NCBI RefSeq assembly: GCF_012275515.1
Contig: NZ_JAAZQL010000003.1
Coordinates: forward strand, 121,236 to 185,235
Reading direction: 5' to 3'
Length of the DNA stretch: 64,000 nt
DNA from: Novosphingobium sp. SG707
Lineage (GTDB): Bacteria > Pseudomonadota > Alphaproteobacteria > Sphingomonadales > Sphingomonadaceae
A program made the position numbers and the translations under genes. The notes under the pieces were generated by a model, which saw nothing but the letters and a program-made list of their open reading frames with translations, made no database searches and was not told the DNA's origin. Of this stretch, positions 51,539-61,752 are shown in pieces. Positions within the stretch are counted from its first letter, which is position 1; the number at the start of each line of letters is the position of its first letter.

Positions 51539-52072
51539 TGGACCATCTCCTGTGCTTATATCTCTACTGATGGAATAGACATAGTGTGCCGCGAATCGGC
51601 GCTTTGTTTCAACCCCCATGCGCCGGATCGAGGGGAGATTGCGTTGACCTGAACCAATCCGCAATAAAAAAATCTGTCATACAGAAAACCATATGGGTTA
51701 TTCAACCCGCCATCCGCAACCGTCCTTATGCGCAGGGACCAATGCGGTAATTCAGGCCGGCGCCGCTGGGCCGGGATCATGGCGCAAGTGTTCATCAAGC
51801 CGTGGACCACGCCACACAGCGCCAACCGGAAAGGACGGGCCAAGCACCGTCATGGCAGGCTTTGCGAGCCCACCTGTCATGGCCGCCCGATCCGCCGATG
51901 CGGGCCGAATCGGGCTGTGAAGCAAGGCGGCTACCCGATCATTCGCACGCGCACGCGGCCCTTTCGCGCCCGGCATTCAAGGGCGTCCGGGGGCGTCGGC
52001 CTGATCCCTCAAGCCAACCGCCGGTCTTGCGGCCGACGGGCATTTGTCATGCCCGCCGGAAACAGCCGGATC
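51539..52072. other. 534-nt gap with no supported gene
   Basis: The gap holds no gene I can support; long open frames on the plus strand are compositional. A 7-bp hairpin CGGGCAT-N5-ATGCCCG lies at 52037-52055, just beyond the cytochrome c stop, and may mark the end of that transcript. An AT-rich stretch at 51660-51700 may hold a promoter. Confidence 0.5.
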
Positions 52073-52678
52073 TTACTTGGCGCTTTCCGCCGCCGATGCC
52101 GCATCGGCCGGAGCCGCCGCCGCATCACCCGCAGGCGCCGCAGCAGCAGGAGCCGCAGGCAGAGGCAGGTTCGAACCTTGCTGGTTCAGATAAACCATGA
52201 CCGCCGCGCGATCCTCGGCCGATTCAAGCCCCGCAAAGGTCATCTTGGTGCCATCGGCAAAGGCGCGCGGATTCTTCAGCCACTCGTTCATTTTGGCGAA
52301 GTCCCACTTGCCGCCCTTGGCCGACAGGCCCGCCGAGAAGGCAAAGCCGCCGCGCCCATGGCCGATTTCATCGCCAAGGATGCCATGGATATTCGGACCG
52401 ATCCCATTGGGGCCGCCCGCCGTGATCGTGTGGCACGAAGCGCATTTGGCGAAGACCTGCGCGCCCTTGGCGGGGTCCGCCTTGGCCAGCAGTTCCTCGA
52501 TCGGCGCCTCGGCGGGGCCGGATTTGGCCCCCGACACGCCTTCGATAGGAAAGCCCATGTTTTCGGGGCGGTTTTCCTTGTCGGCGCGGAAATAGTGGCC
52601 CGACAGGCTGGAAAGCCCCAGCGCAACCACAGCAGAACCCAAAACCCAACCGGCAATGGTATTGAAACGACCGCTCAT
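52073..52678 (-). CDS. Membrane-anchored cytochrome c (CycM/c552-type)
   Basis: A 201-residue class I cytochrome c. An uncleaved N-terminal anchor ('TIAGWVLGSAVVALGLSSL') precedes a periplasmic heme domain with CASCH (about residue 79) and the sixth ligand methionine likely in 'GTKMTFAGL'. The tail is a long Ala/Pro-rich stretch ('LPAAPAAAAPAGDAAAAPAD'). It matches the membrane cytochrome c552/CycM that links the bc1 complex to the terminal oxidase in alphaproteobacteria. The ATG at 52678 is divergent from pheA. Longer frames upstream are non-coding. Confidence 0.92.
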   Translation of the reverse strand: MSGRFNTIAGWVLGSAVVALGLSSLSGHYFRADKENRPENMGFPIEGVSGAKSGPAEAPIEELLAKADPAKGAQVFAKCASCHTITAGGPNGIGPNIHGILGDEIGHGRGGFAFSAGLSAKGGKWDFAKMNEWLKNPRAFADGTKMTFAGLESAEDRAAVMVYLNQQGSNLPLPAAPAAAAPAGDAAAAPADAASAAESAK

Positions 52679-52897
52679 CAACAATGCCCCGTCCCATATG
52701 CTTCCAAGGAAGAAATCCCCGGAAGGCGTTTTGCCCTCTGGTGTAGAGAGCGTGAAACCCAAGCGCAAGGCGGATTTCACCCGCGCGCCAGTATTCCGCC
52801 CGCAACCAACACAATGCCCGATACAATTCGCATCGAACAGACTATCGGCAAAGCCCACTGGCGCGCGGCGTAAAATCGGCCTAAGCGCCAGACCGCT

Positions 52898-53794
52898 ATG
52901 CACAGCTATCCTACGCCCGCTCTGATCCAGGTCAAAGAACTGACCGCCCAAGCCGCTGAAAATCCTGCACGCGCCGTTGCGTTTCAGGGTGCGCCGGGGT
53001 GCAATTCGCACCGCGCGGCGCTGGAATACGCGCCGCAATGCGCGCCTTTGCCCTGTTTCAGCTTTGAGGACGCGCTGGATGCTGTGAAGGAAGGCCGGGC
53101 CGACCGGGCGATCATCCCCATCGAAAACAGCCAGCATGGCCGCGTAGCCGACATCCATTTCCTGCTGCCTGAAAGCGGGCTGTCGATCGTTGGCGAACAT
53201 TTCCTCTCGATCGAACATGCGCTGATGGCGCTGCCCGGCGCGAAGGGTCCTTTCGCCGCCGCCTATTCCCACCCGCAGGCGCTGGGCCAATCGCGCCATT
53301 ATCTGCGCGCGCGCGGCATCGTGCCGATGGCCTATGCCGACACCGCCGGGGCCGCCGCCTTTGTCAAGGAACAGGGCGATCCGGCCGCCGCCGCCATCGC
53401 GCCTGCGCTGGCCGCCTCGCTCTATGGCCTCGATATTGTCGAGCATAATGTCGAGGATGCCGCCGACAACACCACGCGCTTTGTCGTGCTGGCCCGCGCC
53501 CCGCTCGATCCGGCAACCATCGAGGGCACCGCGATGACCACGATGATCTTCGAGGTGCGCAACGTCTCGGCCGCGCTTTACAAGGCGCTGGGCGGCTTTG
53601 CCACCAACGGGGTCAACATGACCAAGCTGGAATCCTATCAGAAGGGCGCCAGCTTCTCGGCCACGATGTTCTTTGTCGATATTGTGGGCAAACCGGGCGA
53701 GGAACCGGTGGACCGCGCGCTCGAAGAAGTCGCTTTCCATTGCAAGGACCTGCGCCTTTTGGGCAGCTATGCCCAAAGTCGTCCAAGAGGGTAG
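52898..53794 (+). CDS. pheA: Prephenate dehydratase
   Basis: A 298-residue monofunctional prephenate dehydratase, converting prephenate to phenylpyruvate for phenylalanine synthesis. The catalytic TRF (193-195, in DNTTRFVV), 'IIPIENSQHGRVADIHFLL' and 'EYAPQCAPLPCFSFEDALDA' are family features. Residues about 210-290 form an ACT domain with 'TKLESYQKGASFSATMFFVD', where phenylalanine binds; the usual ESRP is ESYQ here, as in many alphaproteobacteria. No chorismate mutase part is fused. It is divergent from the cytochrome c gene. Confidence 0.96.
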   Translation: MHSYPTPALIQVKELTAQAAENPARAVAFQGAPGCNSHRAALEYAPQCAPLPCFSFEDALDAVKEGRADRAIIPIENSQHGRVADIHFLLPESGLSIVGEHFLSIEHALMALPGAKGPFAAAYSHPQALGQSRHYLRARGIVPMAYADTAGAAAFVKEQGDPAAAAIAPALAASLYGLDIVEHNVEDAADNTTRFVVLARAPLDPATIEGTAMTTMIFEVRNVSAALYKALGGFATNGVNMTKLESYQKGASFSATMFFVDIVGKPGEEPVDRALEEVAFHCKDLRLLGSYAQSRPRG

Positions 53795-53867
53795 GCTGAT
53801 CGCTTGCGCTCGGCCTGAGGGCGTGTAAGAATCTGTCCGCGATGGCAATTCGGGACAGAGACGTCAG

Positions 53868-54491
53868 GTGAGCGCAGCGGCGTCCAATTCCGTCCATCAG
53901 GCATGGCGCGCGGTCCGCGATGCGCGCGACCTGCAGTTCACCCCCGTCCCCAACTGGACCCCGGCGCCCACGCCCGACTGGCTCAAGGCGCTGGCCCGTT
54001 TCCTGAAAAGCCTGTTCGAGCCGGTGGGCCGGGCGCTGGGCATGTCATGGCCGGTGATGGAAAAGATCCTGATCGGCCTGCTGGCGCTGGGCGTGGCCCT
54101 GCTGCTCTGGCGGATCGGGGTCAGGCTTTGGGCCATGCGCCGCCCCGCCCCCGCCGCGCCGGAATGGCGCCCCGATGCCGCCGCCGCCCGCGCCCTGCTG
54201 GACGATGCCGATGCACTGGCCGCGCAGGGCCGCTTTGACGAGGCGACCCACCTGCTCCTGCTGCGCAGCCTTGAGCATATTGCCGAGGCCCGCCCGGCCG
54301 CCCTGACACCCGCCAGCACCGCGCGCGAGATTGCCGCGCTGAGTTCTCTTTCCGCCCCGGCCCGCGCCACCTTTGGCCGGATCGCCGCGCTGGTTGAACA
54401 GGGGCGCTATGCGCTGCGCCCGCTGGAGGCGCCGGACTGGGCCGCCGCCCGCGCCGCTTATGCCGACTTTGCCGAACAGCGCCTCGCATGA
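53868..54491 (+). CDS. DUF4129-domain membrane protein
   Basis: A 207-residue protein from the GTG at 53868. It has a central membrane helix ('ILIGLLALGVALLLWRIGVR', about 65-84) and a C-terminal helical DUF4129 domain beginning near 'RALLDDADALAAQGRFDEAT', which resembles the family linked to transglutaminase-like proteins. It is the first gene of a conserved operon with DUF4350, MoxR, DUF58, SpoIIM-like and RDD proteins. Its stop overlaps the next start (ATGA). Its role is unknown; neighbours suggest assembly of a membrane-associated complex. Confidence 0.85.
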   Translation: MSAAASNSVHQAWRAVRDARDLQFTPVPNWTPAPTPDWLKALARFLKSLFEPVGRALGMSWPVMEKILIGLLALGVALLLWRIGVRLWAMRRPAPAAPEWRPDAAAARALLDDADALAAQGRFDEATHLLLLRSLEHIAEARPAALTPASTAREIAALSSLSAPARATFGRIAALVEQGRYALRPLEAPDWAAARAAYADFAEQRLA

Positions 54492-55702
54492 ACAGCCGCA
54501 GCCCCTTTTCGCCCCTTTCGGCGCTGGCGCTGGTGCTGGCGGGCGGGGCCTTGCTGGTGGCGATGCTATGGATGATCGGCGCGGGCGTGGCGGCGGGCGA
54601 CATCAATGATGGCGGCGCGCATGGCGGCGGGCGAGGGCTCAACGGCTATGGCGCCCTCTATCGCCTGCTCGAAGCGACCGGCCATGACACCGACTATGCC
54701 CGCGACGACAATGGCCTGCGCCGCCCCGGCCTGCTGATCCTGACCCCGCCGCATGAGGCGCAGGGGGCCGATATCAGCCGCATCGTCGCCCTGCATCGCG
54801 GCCATGGCCCGGTGCTGATCATCACCCCCAAATGGGCGGCGGCCCCGGCCGACACAAGGCAGCCCGGCGTGCAGGACGGCTGGGTCCGGCTGGGCGAGGC
54901 GCGCACGCCGGAATGGGAAGGCTTTCTCGACGATGTGGGGGTGGCCATTGGCCCCGCCGCCGCCCCGGTGCGCGATGCTCATGGCGCGCGGGCGGTGCTG
55001 CCCTATCCGGCGCGGGTGATGAGCGGGACGGGCAAGCGCCTTTCGCCCAGCGTCGAGGACGGGCGGGGCCGCATTCTGGCCGCCACCTATGAAGAGCCGG
55101 ACCAGAACGCCCTGCTGGCGCTGATCTTTGAACCGGATCTGGCCAACAATGCCGGTTTTGCCCATGAGGAAAATGCCGCAGTCACCCTGCGCCTGATCGA
55201 GGACCTGCTGCCCGCCGATCAGAAGCAGGTGATGTTCGACCTCACCCTCAACGGACTTGGGCGCGAACCCAATCTGCTCACGCTGGCCTTTACCCCTCCC
55301 TATCTGGCGGTCACGCTGGCGCTGATGCTGGCCGGGGTGGCGGTTTTGTGGCGGGCCTATGCGCGCTTTGGCCCGCCTTTGGCGCCGGTGCGCGACATCG
55401 CCTTTGGCAAGCGGGCGCTGGCGGAAAATTCGGCCGGGCTGATCGCGCGGGCGCGGCGGTTTCATCTGTTGCCCGCGCCCTATGCCGATGCGGCGCGGGG
55501 GCGGATCGCGGCGGCGCTGGGCCTTGCCCCCCATGGCGATCCGGCGATGATCGACGACGCCATTGAACGGGCGCTGTCGGCCCGCGCCCCGGACCTGAGC
55601 TATACCGCCGCCAGCGCCGCCCTGCGCGCGGCGCGGCGCCCCTCCGAAATCCTGCGCGCCGCGCGCCAGTTGCATGATGTCGAAAGGTTGTTGATCCGAT
55701 GA
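54488..55702 (+). CDS. DUF4350-domain membrane protein
   Basis: A 404-residue protein. The N-terminus has a helix at about 10-33 ('[20 protein letters not shown]'), then a soluble DUF4350 domain (about 45-260), including '[20 protein letters not shown]', and a second membrane helix at 275-295 ('[20 protein letters not shown]'). The N- and C-terminal halves may lie on opposite sides of the membrane. It is coupled at both ends by ATGA overlaps in the MoxR operon. Function is unknown. Confidence 0.85.
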   Translation: MNSRSPFSPLSALALVLAGGALLVAMLWMIGAGVAAGDINDGGAHGGGRGLNGYGALYRLLEATGHDTDYARDDNGLRRPGLLILTPPHEAQGADISRIVALHRGHGPVLIITPKWAAAPADTRQPGVQDGWVRLGEARTPEWEGFLDDVGVAIGPAAAPVRDAHGARAVLPYPARVMSGTGKRLSPSVEDGRGRILAATYEEPDQNALLALIFEPDLANNAGFAHEENAAVTLRLIEDLLPADQKQVMFDLTLNGLGREPNLLTLAFTPPYLAVTLALMLAGVAVLWRAYARFGPPLAPVRDIAFGKRALAENSAGLIARARRFHLLPAPYADAARGRIAAALGLAPHGDPAMIDDAIERALSARAPDLSYTAASAALRAARRPSEILRAARQLHDVERLLIR

Positions 55703-56652
55703 GTGAAGCCCTCTCCCTTTCCGCCCTCTCGGATCTGGCCGGGGCCATCCGCGAAAGGATCGCGCGCGCCGTGGTCGGACAGGACAGCGCGGTCGATCAT
55801 CTGCTGGTGGCGCTTTTCGCGCGGGGCCATGTCCTGCTCGAAGGCCCGCCGGGCACCGCCAAGACGCTGCTGGCGCAGAGTTTCGCCGCCACGCTGGGCC
55901 TGCAATTCGGGCGGATCCAGTTCACCCCCGATCTGATGCCGGGCGATATTCTCGGCTCCAACCTGTTCAATTTCCAGACCAGCCAGTTCACCCTGACGCG
56001 CGGCCCGATCTTTTGCGACCTGCTGCTGGGTGATGAAATCAACCGCACCCCGCCCAAGACGCAGGCCGCCCTGCTCGAAGCCATGCAGGAGCGGCGGGTG
56101 ACGCTGGACGGGACGGCGCACCGCCTGCCCGATCATTTCATGGTGGTCGCCACGCAAAACCCTATCGAATCGCAAGGCGTCTATCCCCTGCCCGAGGCGC
56201 AGCTCGACCGTTTCCTGTTCAAGCTGACCATCCCCTATCCCGATGCGCAGGAGGAGGCGCGGATCATCGCCCGCTATGGCGCGCAAGGTTCGCCCGAACC
56301 CATCACGCCGATCCTCTCGCGCGATCAACTGGCCGCCGCCGACGCCACCGTGGCGGGCATCACGCTGGCCCAGCCGCTGGTCGATTACATCGTCCGCCTG
56401 ATCCGCGCCACGCGGGAAAGCGCGGACCTGTCCTGCGGCGCTTCCCCACGCGCGGGCGTGCTGCTGGCCCATGCGGCGCGGGCGCGGGCGGCGCTGGCGG
56501 GGCGCGATTATGTGTTGCCCGATGATGTGAAGGCGCTGGCCCCGGCTGTGCTGCGCCACCGCCTGCTGCTCTCGCCCGCCGCCGAAATCGAGGGGCGGCA
56601 GGCCGAGGGTCTGGTGGCCGAGATCATTGCCCGGACCGAGGCGCCGCGCTGA
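55699..56652 (+). CDS. MoxR-family AAA+ ATPase
   Basis: A 317-residue AAA+ ATPase of the MoxR branch. Walker A '[11 protein letters not shown]' is at about 53-63, Walker B '[20 protein letters not shown]' at about 110-129, and '[20 protein letters not shown]' carries sensor I. MoxR proteins act as chaperones that assemble or activate a partner, usually a VWA/DUF58 protein encoded next to them, as here. Coupled by ATGA to the DUF4350 gene and almost abutting the DUF58 gene. The client in this operon is not known. Confidence 0.95.
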   Translation: MSEALSLSALSDLAGAIRERIARAVVGQDSAVDHLLVALFARGHVLLEGPPGTAKTLLAQSFAATLGLQFGRIQFTPDLMPGDILGSNLFNFQTSQFTLTRGPIFCDLLLGDEINRTPPKTQAALLEAMQERRVTLDGTAHRLPDHFMVVATQNPIESQGVYPLPEAQLDRFLFKLTIPYPDAQEEARIIARYGAQGSPEPITPILSRDQLAAADATVAGITLAQPLVDYIVRLIRATRESADLSCGASPRAGVLLAHAARARAALAGRDYVLPDDVKALAPAVLRHRLLLSPAAEIEGRQAEGLVAEIIARTEAPR

Positions 56653-56653
56653 G

Positions 56654-58000
56654 GTGATACGCCGCCTCGCCCCCGGATTGCGCCTTGCCGCCGCTCTGAT
56701 GCGCCCCGGCGTGGCGCCCGCTCCGCGCTGCGTGCTGGCGCTGGTCGCGCTGGGGCCGGTGGGGCTGGTGCTGGCCGGGTTTGTTCCCGCGCTGTGGATT
56801 GCCGCGCCTTTGCTGGGCCTGTTGCTGCTGGCGCTGGTGCTGGTCGATGGGGCGCTGGCCGGGCGGCTGGAGGATGTTCATGTCACCGTCCCTGCGCAGG
56901 CCGAAATCGGCCAGGACGCCGCCATCACCATCCGCGCCCGCCTCTCGCGCCCCGCCCCGATGGAGGCCGCCCTCGCCCTCGACCCGCGCCTTGCGCCGGG
57001 CGGGAAATTGACCGCCACCCTGACGGGCGAGGAGGCGCAGGCCCCTTTCACCCCCAGCCGCCGATGCCGTGGCGCGATCGACACGCTCTGGCTACGCTGG
57101 CGCGGGCCGCTGGGCCTGGCCATGCGGATCGAGCGGCGTGAGGTCGATGCCTCGGTGCGGGTGCTGCCCTCGGTGGCGGCGCTGCGCGGGCCCGCGATGC
57201 AGGTCTATCTGCGCGACGCCTCGCTGGGCCTGATCGCGCGGCGGCTGCGCGGCGAGGGGCAGATGTTCGAGACGCTGACCGAATATCAGCCCGGCATGGA
57301 CCGCCGCCGCATCGACTGGAAAGTCTCGGCCCGCCATGCCCATCTCTATGCCAAGGAGTATGAGGTCGAGCGCAACAACCCCATCGTGCTGGCGATGGAT
57401 TGCGGGGCGGCCATGTGCGAGCCGGTGGCCGGCCTGCCAAGGCTGGACCGGGCGGTCAGTGCTGCGCTGCAGATGGCATGGGTCGCGCTCAAGGGGGGCG
57501 ACCGGGTCTCGCTGTTCGGCTTTGCCGCGCGGGTGATCGTCTCGACGCCCTTTGTGGCCGACACGCGCGATTTCCATCGCCTGCGCAGCGCGGCGGCCGA
57601 TCTGGATTACACCGCGCGCGAGGCCAATTTCACGCTGGCGCTCTCCACACTGGCCCAGCAACTGGCGCGGCGCTCGCTGATCGTGGTCTTTTCCGAATTT
57701 GCCGATTCCACCAGCGCCGAACTGATGGTGGAATCAATCGGGCGGCTGATCGCGCGCCACCGGGTGCTGTTCGTCTGCCTGCGCGATGAGGAACTCGAAA
57801 CGCTGGCGGGGGGCGAGGTGGTGGATATGGAAGCGCTGGGCGGATCGGTGGCGGCCAGCGCCCTGCTGCGTCAGCGCGAATGGGTGCTGATGCGGCTGCG
57901 CGCGATGGGGGTCGATGTGGTCGAGGCGGCCCATGATGCGGTGGGCGCCCGCCTGCTCGACGCCTATATGGCCATCCGCAGCCGGGGAGGGATCGGATGA
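56654..58000 (+). CDS. DUF58-domain (VWA-like) membrane protein
   Basis: About 448 residues from the GTG at 56654, 2 nt after the MoxR stop. Two N-terminal membrane helices (around 25-70) precede a DUF58 domain whose signature 'MDRRRIDWKVSARHAHLYAK' is at about 221-240. A von Willebrand-A-like part with 'NNPIVLAMDCGAAM' (a MIDAS-like DxG without the usual DxSxS) follows. DUF58 proteins are standard MoxR partners. Ends in ATGA overlap with the SpoIIM-like gene. The altered MIDAS suggests weak or no metal binding. Confidence 0.92.
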   Translation: MIRRLAPGLRLAAALMRPGVAPAPRCVLALVALGPVGLVLAGFVPALWIAAPLLGLLLLALVLVDGALAGRLEDVHVTVPAQAEIGQDAAITIRARLSRPAPMEAALALDPRLAPGGKLTATLTGEEAQAPFTPSRRCRGAIDTLWLRWRGPLGLAMRIERREVDASVRVLPSVAALRGPAMQVYLRDASLGLIARRLRGEGQMFETLTEYQPGMDRRRIDWKVSARHAHLYAKEYEVERNNPIVLAMDCGAAMCEPVAGLPRLDRAVSAALQMAWVALKGGDRVSLFGFAARVIVSTPFVADTRDFHRLRSAAADLDYTAREANFTLALSTLAQQLARRSLIVVFSEFADSTSAELMVESIGRLIARHRVLFVCLRDEELETLAGGEVVDMEALGGSVAASALLRQREWVLMRLRAMGVDVVEAAHDAVGARLLDAYMAIRSRGGIG

Positions 58001-59043
58001 AGGATTGGCCCAACCGTCTCCTCGCCCGTTTTCGCCGGGGCGCGGCGCAAGAACAGCACATCGCCCCCGCCACCCTGCGCTCCGACCGTTTCCGTCAGGC
58101 GCGCGAGGGCGACTGGCGGCGGCTGGAGGCGATTGTCACGGCGGTGGAGAAAGGGCGGCTGGGGCGCCTGTCGGATGCCGATCTGCTCGATCTGCCGGTG
58201 CTCTATCGCCAATTGGCCTCCAGCCTGGCCGTGGCGCGCGAAAACAGCCTTGATGCCGCAGCCCTCGCCTATCTGGAGGCGCTGGCGCAAAGGGCATGGT
58301 TTATCACCTATGGGCCGCGTGAGAATTTCCGCGGCTGGTTCATGGGCTTTATCCTTGGCGGGTGGAGCCGGGCGGTACGAGCCATCCGCTTTGACATCGG
58401 AATCGCGCTGGCGCTGATGGTGGCGGGCGTGGCGGTGGGGTGGATGATGGTGGCCCATGATCCGGCCTTCTACGCGATGCTGGCCGGACAGGACCCGGCG
58501 CGCAATCCCGCATCCAGCGCGAAGCAATTGCGCGAAACCCTGTTCGGCGGGCAGGATCAGGACGCGCTGGCCGCCTTTGCCGCCTATCTGTTCGGCCATA
58601 ATGCCCAGATCGCCATCCTGTGTTTCGCGCTGGGCTTTGCCATCGGCCTGCCCAGCGTGCTGCTGTTGCTGCAAAACAGCGGGATGCTGGGCGCGATGCT
58701 TTGGCTGTTTCACGGCAAGGGGCTGCTGCTCGACTTTTCGGCATGGATCGCGATCCACGGCACGACCGAATTGTTCGCCATCCTGCTGGCCGGGGCGGGC
58801 GGCATCCATATCGGGCGCGCCATTGCCTTTCCGGGCGAGCTATCGGTGATGGAAAGCGTGGCGGCGGCGGGGCGGCGGACCGCGCCGGTCATGCTGGGCG
58901 TGGTGCTGATGCTGCTGGTGGCCGGGATGCTGGAGGGGTTTGCGCGGCAATTGATCGATTCGACGCCGCAAAGGCTCCTCGTCGGAGGCTTTATGCTGAC
59001 CTTCTGGCTGGTCTATTTCTTTGTCTTCGGGCCCCGCAAATGA
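57997..59043 (+). CDS. SpoIIM-like membrane protein (stage II sporulation M family)
   Basis: A 348-residue membrane protein. A soluble N-terminal helical part (1-95) precedes about five membrane helices, with 'NFRGWFMGFILGGWSRAVRA' and 'HNAQIAILCFALGFAIGLPS' placing it in the SpoIIM/DUF95 family. In Firmicutes SpoIIM acts in engulfment; in proteobacteria such genes occur beside MoxR and RDD genes and have no assigned role. Overlaps DUF58 and RDD genes by ATGA at each end. Confidence 0.9.
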   Translation: MKDWPNRLLARFRRGAAQEQHIAPATLRSDRFRQAREGDWRRLEAIVTAVEKGRLGRLSDADLLDLPVLYRQLASSLAVARENSLDAAALAYLEALAQRAWFITYGPRENFRGWFMGFILGGWSRAVRAIRFDIGIALALMVAGVAVGWMMVAHDPAFYAMLAGQDPARNPASSAKQLRETLFGGQDQDALAAFAAYLFGHNAQIAILCFALGFAIGLPSVLLLLQNSGMLGAMLWLFHGKGLLLDFSAWIAIHGTTELFAILLAGAGGIHIGRAIAFPGELSVMESVAAAGRRTAPVMLGVVLMLLVAGMLEGFARQLIDSTPQRLLVGGFMLTFWLVYFFVFGPRK

Positions 59044-59918
59044 ATCTGCGCCCCGATCAGCGCGAAATCATCACGCCCGAAGGGCTGACCCTGCGCCTGA
59101 CGCTGGCGGGGCGGTCGGCGCGGCTGGGGGCGCTGGCGGTGGATCTGGCCTGCATCGGGGCGATCCTGCTGGGGGCGGTGCTGGCGCTGGTCTATACGCA
59201 ATCGGGGCTGGGCCAATGGGCGAAGCGGAGCGAGGCGCATCATGCCGCGCAATTCCTCTTCATCTTGTGGACCGCGCTGATGTTTCTGCTGCGCAATGCG
59301 TGGTTTCTGATCTTTGAACTGGGGCCGCGCGGGGCGACGCCGGGCAAAAGGATGCTGGGCCTGCGCATTGCCGCGCGCGACGGGGCGCGGTTGACGACCG
59401 AGATGGTGCTGGCGCGCAATCTGCTGCGCGATATCGAGATCTTTTTGCCGATGGTCGCGGTGCTGTCCGCGCTGGGCGGACCTTCGTCGAGCATGGTCAA
59501 TTGGGCGGCGGCGGGATGGTTCCTGCTCTTTGCCCTGTTTCCGCTGTTCAACCGCGACCGTTTGCGCGCGGGCGACATGATTGCGGGGACATGGGTGGTC
59601 GAGGCCCCCCGCGCCCGGCTGGAGCAGGCGTTGAGCGCCGGGGCAGCAAGGCCCGACTATGCCTTCGGCCCGGCTGAACTGGCCATATACGGCGAATATG
59701 AGTTGCAGACGCTGGAGCGGGTGCTGCGCGATGGCTCGCCCGCCGCAATGGAGGCGGTGGCCCGCGCGATCTGCGCCAAGATCGGGTGGAGCGCGCCGCA
59801 GGGCGATGAGGTGCGCCGCTTCCTCGATGCCTATTACACAGCCTTGCGGGAGCGGCTGGAACAGGGGCTGCGTTTTGGCCGACGCAAGGCGAACAAACAT
59901 GATGGAGCAGTGCGATGA
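59040..59918 (+). CDS. RDD-family membrane protein
   Basis: A 292-residue protein with the RDD domain in its N-terminal half: membrane helices at about 30-52, 75-95 and 145-165, with the 'RGATPGKRMLGLRIAARDGA' loop that typifies the family. The conserved Arg-Asp pattern lies in the first helix. The C-terminal 110 residues are a soluble, DUF-like helical part. Its start and stop overlap adjacent genes. RDD proteins may transport ions, and a role within the MoxR membrane complex is inferred from the operon. Confidence 0.88.
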   Translation: MNLRPDQREIITPEGLTLRLTLAGRSARLGALAVDLACIGAILLGAVLALVYTQSGLGQWAKRSEAHHAAQFLFILWTALMFLLRNAWFLIFELGPRGATPGKRMLGLRIAARDGARLTTEMVLARNLLRDIEIFLPMVAVLSALGGPSSSMVNWAAAGWFLLFALFPLFNRDRLRAGDMIAGTWVVEAPRARLEQALSAGAARPDYAFGPAELAIYGEYELQTLERVLRDGSPAAMEAVARAICAKIGWSAPQGDEVRRFLDAYYTALRERLEQGLRFGRRKANKHDGAVR

Positions 59919-60370
59919 ACATCCGCGAGGACGACCTGACCGGGCCGGAGATTGCCCGCCTGCTGGCATGGCACCTTGAGCAGATGCATCGCTGGTCCCC
60001 TGCGTGTAAGGTCCATGCCATGCCCATCGAGCGCCTGCGCGCCCCCGATGTCACCTTCTATTCGGCATGGGTCGATGGCGTTCTGGCCGGATGCGGGGCG
60101 ATCAAACATCTGGACGCCGAGCGCGGCGAGTTGAAATCCATGCGCGTGGCACCGGAATTTCTGGGGCGCGGTATCGGGCGCGCCATGCTGCACCATCTGA
60201 TGGATGTGGGCCGCGCGCGCGGATACCGCCAATTGCTGCTGGAAACCGGCAAGCCCGATGCCTTTGTCCCGGCGCGGCGCCTGTATGAGAGCGAGGGCTT
60301 TGGCGAATGCCCCGCCTTTGCCGATTATACCACCGATGATTACAGCCTGTGCATGAGCCGGGATCTGTAA
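59915..60370 (+). CDS. GNAT-family N-acetyltransferase
   Basis: A 151-residue GNAT enzyme. The acetyl-CoA motif is 'SMRVAPEFLGRGIGRAMLHH' around 80-100, and 'GYRQLLLETGKPDAFVPARR' follows as in PhnO/GNAT proteins of the Atse type. Acceptor unknown. Its ATG overlaps the RDD stop, so it is the last gene of the MoxR-operon transcript even though its function appears unrelated. ispG follows after 65 nt. Confidence 0.88.
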   Translation: MNIREDDLTGPEIARLLAWHLEQMHRWSPACKVHAMPIERLRAPDVTFYSAWVDGVLAGCGAIKHLDAERGELKSMRVAPEFLGRGIGRAMLHHLMDVGRARGYRQLLLETGKPDAFVPARRLYESEGFGECPAFADYTTDDYSLCMSRDL

Positions 60371-60435
60371 TCACCTCTTCGCATTTGCGGCGCATCGCCA
60401 ATGCGCTATAGGGCCAGAGCAAAGGAGTTGCCCCC

Positions 60436-61560
60436 ATGTCCTCAGTCCGTCCCTGGCGTGATATCGCCCGCCGTCAAAGCCGTCAGATCATGGTCGGCAA
60501 GGTTCCCATCGGCGGCGATGCGCCCATCGCGGTCCAGACCATGACCAACACGCTGACCAGCGATGCGGTGGCCACGATCGACCAGATCCGCCGCTGCGAA
60601 GAAGCGGGCGCCGATATTGTCCGCGTGTCCTGCCCCGATGTCGAATCGACCACGGCGTTCCGGCAGATCGCGCGGGCCTCGCGCGTGCCTTTGGTCGCCG
60701 ATATCCATTTCCATTACAAGCGCGCTCTGGAAGCGGCCGATGCGGGCGCGGCGTGCCTGCGCATCAACCCCGGCAATATCGGCGGATCGGACCGCGTGGC
60801 CGAAGTGGTGCGCGCGGCCAAGGCCAACGGCTGCTCGATCCGCATCGGCGTGAACGCAGGGTCTTTGGAAAAGGACCTGCTGGAGAAATATGGCGAGCCC
60901 TGCCCCGAAGCGCTGATCGAATCGGCGCTCGATCATATCAAGCTGCTGCAGGACCATGACTTCCACGAATATAAGGTGGCGGTGAAGGCTTCGGACGTGT
61001 TCCTGGCCGTCTCTGCCTATATGGGGCTGGCCGAGGCGGTCGATTGCCCGCTGCATCTGGGCATCACCGAGGCGGGCGGGCTGATCGGCGGCACGGTCAA
61101 ATCGGCGATCGGCATGGGCAACCTGCTGTGGGCGGGGATCGGCGATACGATCCGCGTTTCGCTCTCGGCCCCGCCCGAGGAAGAAGTGCGCGTCGGCTTT
61201 GAGATCCTCAAGTCGCTGGGCCTGCGCACGCGCGGCGTCCGGGTGGTTTCCTGCCCGTCCTGCGCGCGTCAGGGTTTTGACGTGATCAAGACCGTCGAGG
61301 CGCTGGAAACCCGCCTCAGCCATATCAAGACCCCGCTCTCGCTCTCTGTGCTGGGCTGCGTGGTCAATGGTCCGGGTGAGGCGCGCGAGACCGACATCGG
61401 CCTGACCGGCGGCGGCAATGGCAAGCATATGGTCTATCTCTCGGGCGTGACCGACCACACCGTGCAGAGCGAGGATATGCTCGAGCATATCGTCAAGCTG
61501 GTCGAGGCCAAGGCGGCCGAGATCGAGGCGGCGCAGGTGGAAACCGAAGCGGCCGAATAA
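60436..61560 (+). CDS. ispG: 4-hydroxy-3-methylbut-2-en-1-yl diphosphate synthase
   Basis: A 374-residue 4Fe-4S enzyme of the non-mevalonate isoprenoid pathway, reducing MEcPP to HMBPP. N-terminal '[20 protein letters not shown]' and '[20 protein letters not shown]' are diagnostic. The cluster cysteines are in '[13 protein letters not shown]' and '[13 protein letters not shown]', with the distal glutamate in the latter. Cytosolic; needs flavodoxin or ferredoxin. The start ATG at 60436 follows AAAGGAG. A terminator follows at 61611. Confidence 0.97.
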   Translation: MSSVRPWRDIARRQSRQIMVGKVPIGGDAPIAVQTMTNTLTSDAVATIDQIRRCEEAGADIVRVSCPDVESTTAFRQIARASRVPLVADIHFHYKRALEAADAGAACLRINPGNIGGSDRVAEVVRAAKANGCSIRIGVNAGSLEKDLLEKYGEPCPEALIESALDHIKLLQDHDFHEYKVAVKASDVFLAVSAYMGLAEAVDCPLHLGITEAGGLIGGTVKSAIGMGNLLWAGIGDTIRVSLSAPPEEEVRVGFEILKSLGLRTRGVRVVSCPSCARQGFDVIKTVEALETRLSHIKTPLSLSVLGCVVNGPGEARETDIGLTGGGNGKHMVYLSGVTDHTVQSEDMLEHIVKLVEAKAAEIEAAQVETEAAE

Positions 61561-61610
61561 TCCCTTTTCGAGGTGGATTGGCAGGGGGGCCATCTCTCTG
61601 CAATGGATTG

Positions 61611-61646
61611 AAAGCGCGGTGGGTCGATAGCCTGCCGCGCTTTTTT
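61611..61646 (+). terminator. Intrinsic terminator of ispG
   Basis: AAAGCGCGG (61611-61619) pairs with CCGCGCTTT (61635-61643) across a 15-nt loop, and the T-run ends at 61646. It lies 51 nt beyond the ispG stop. Confidence 0.85.
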
Positions 61647-61752
61647 GCAGGTTGGGCGTATGGTCGTTCCGCCTGCCCACGCCTAAGGTGAACCCCGTAA
61701 GTTTCACCAAGGCCGATCAGACTTGTCGCGCGGATCACAGGAAAACCGGATC

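Noticed and set aside
51728..52873. A 381-residue plus-strand frame through 51.7-52.9 kb
   Set aside because: It lies opposite the cytochrome c gene with its CASCH motif and has no recognisable domain.
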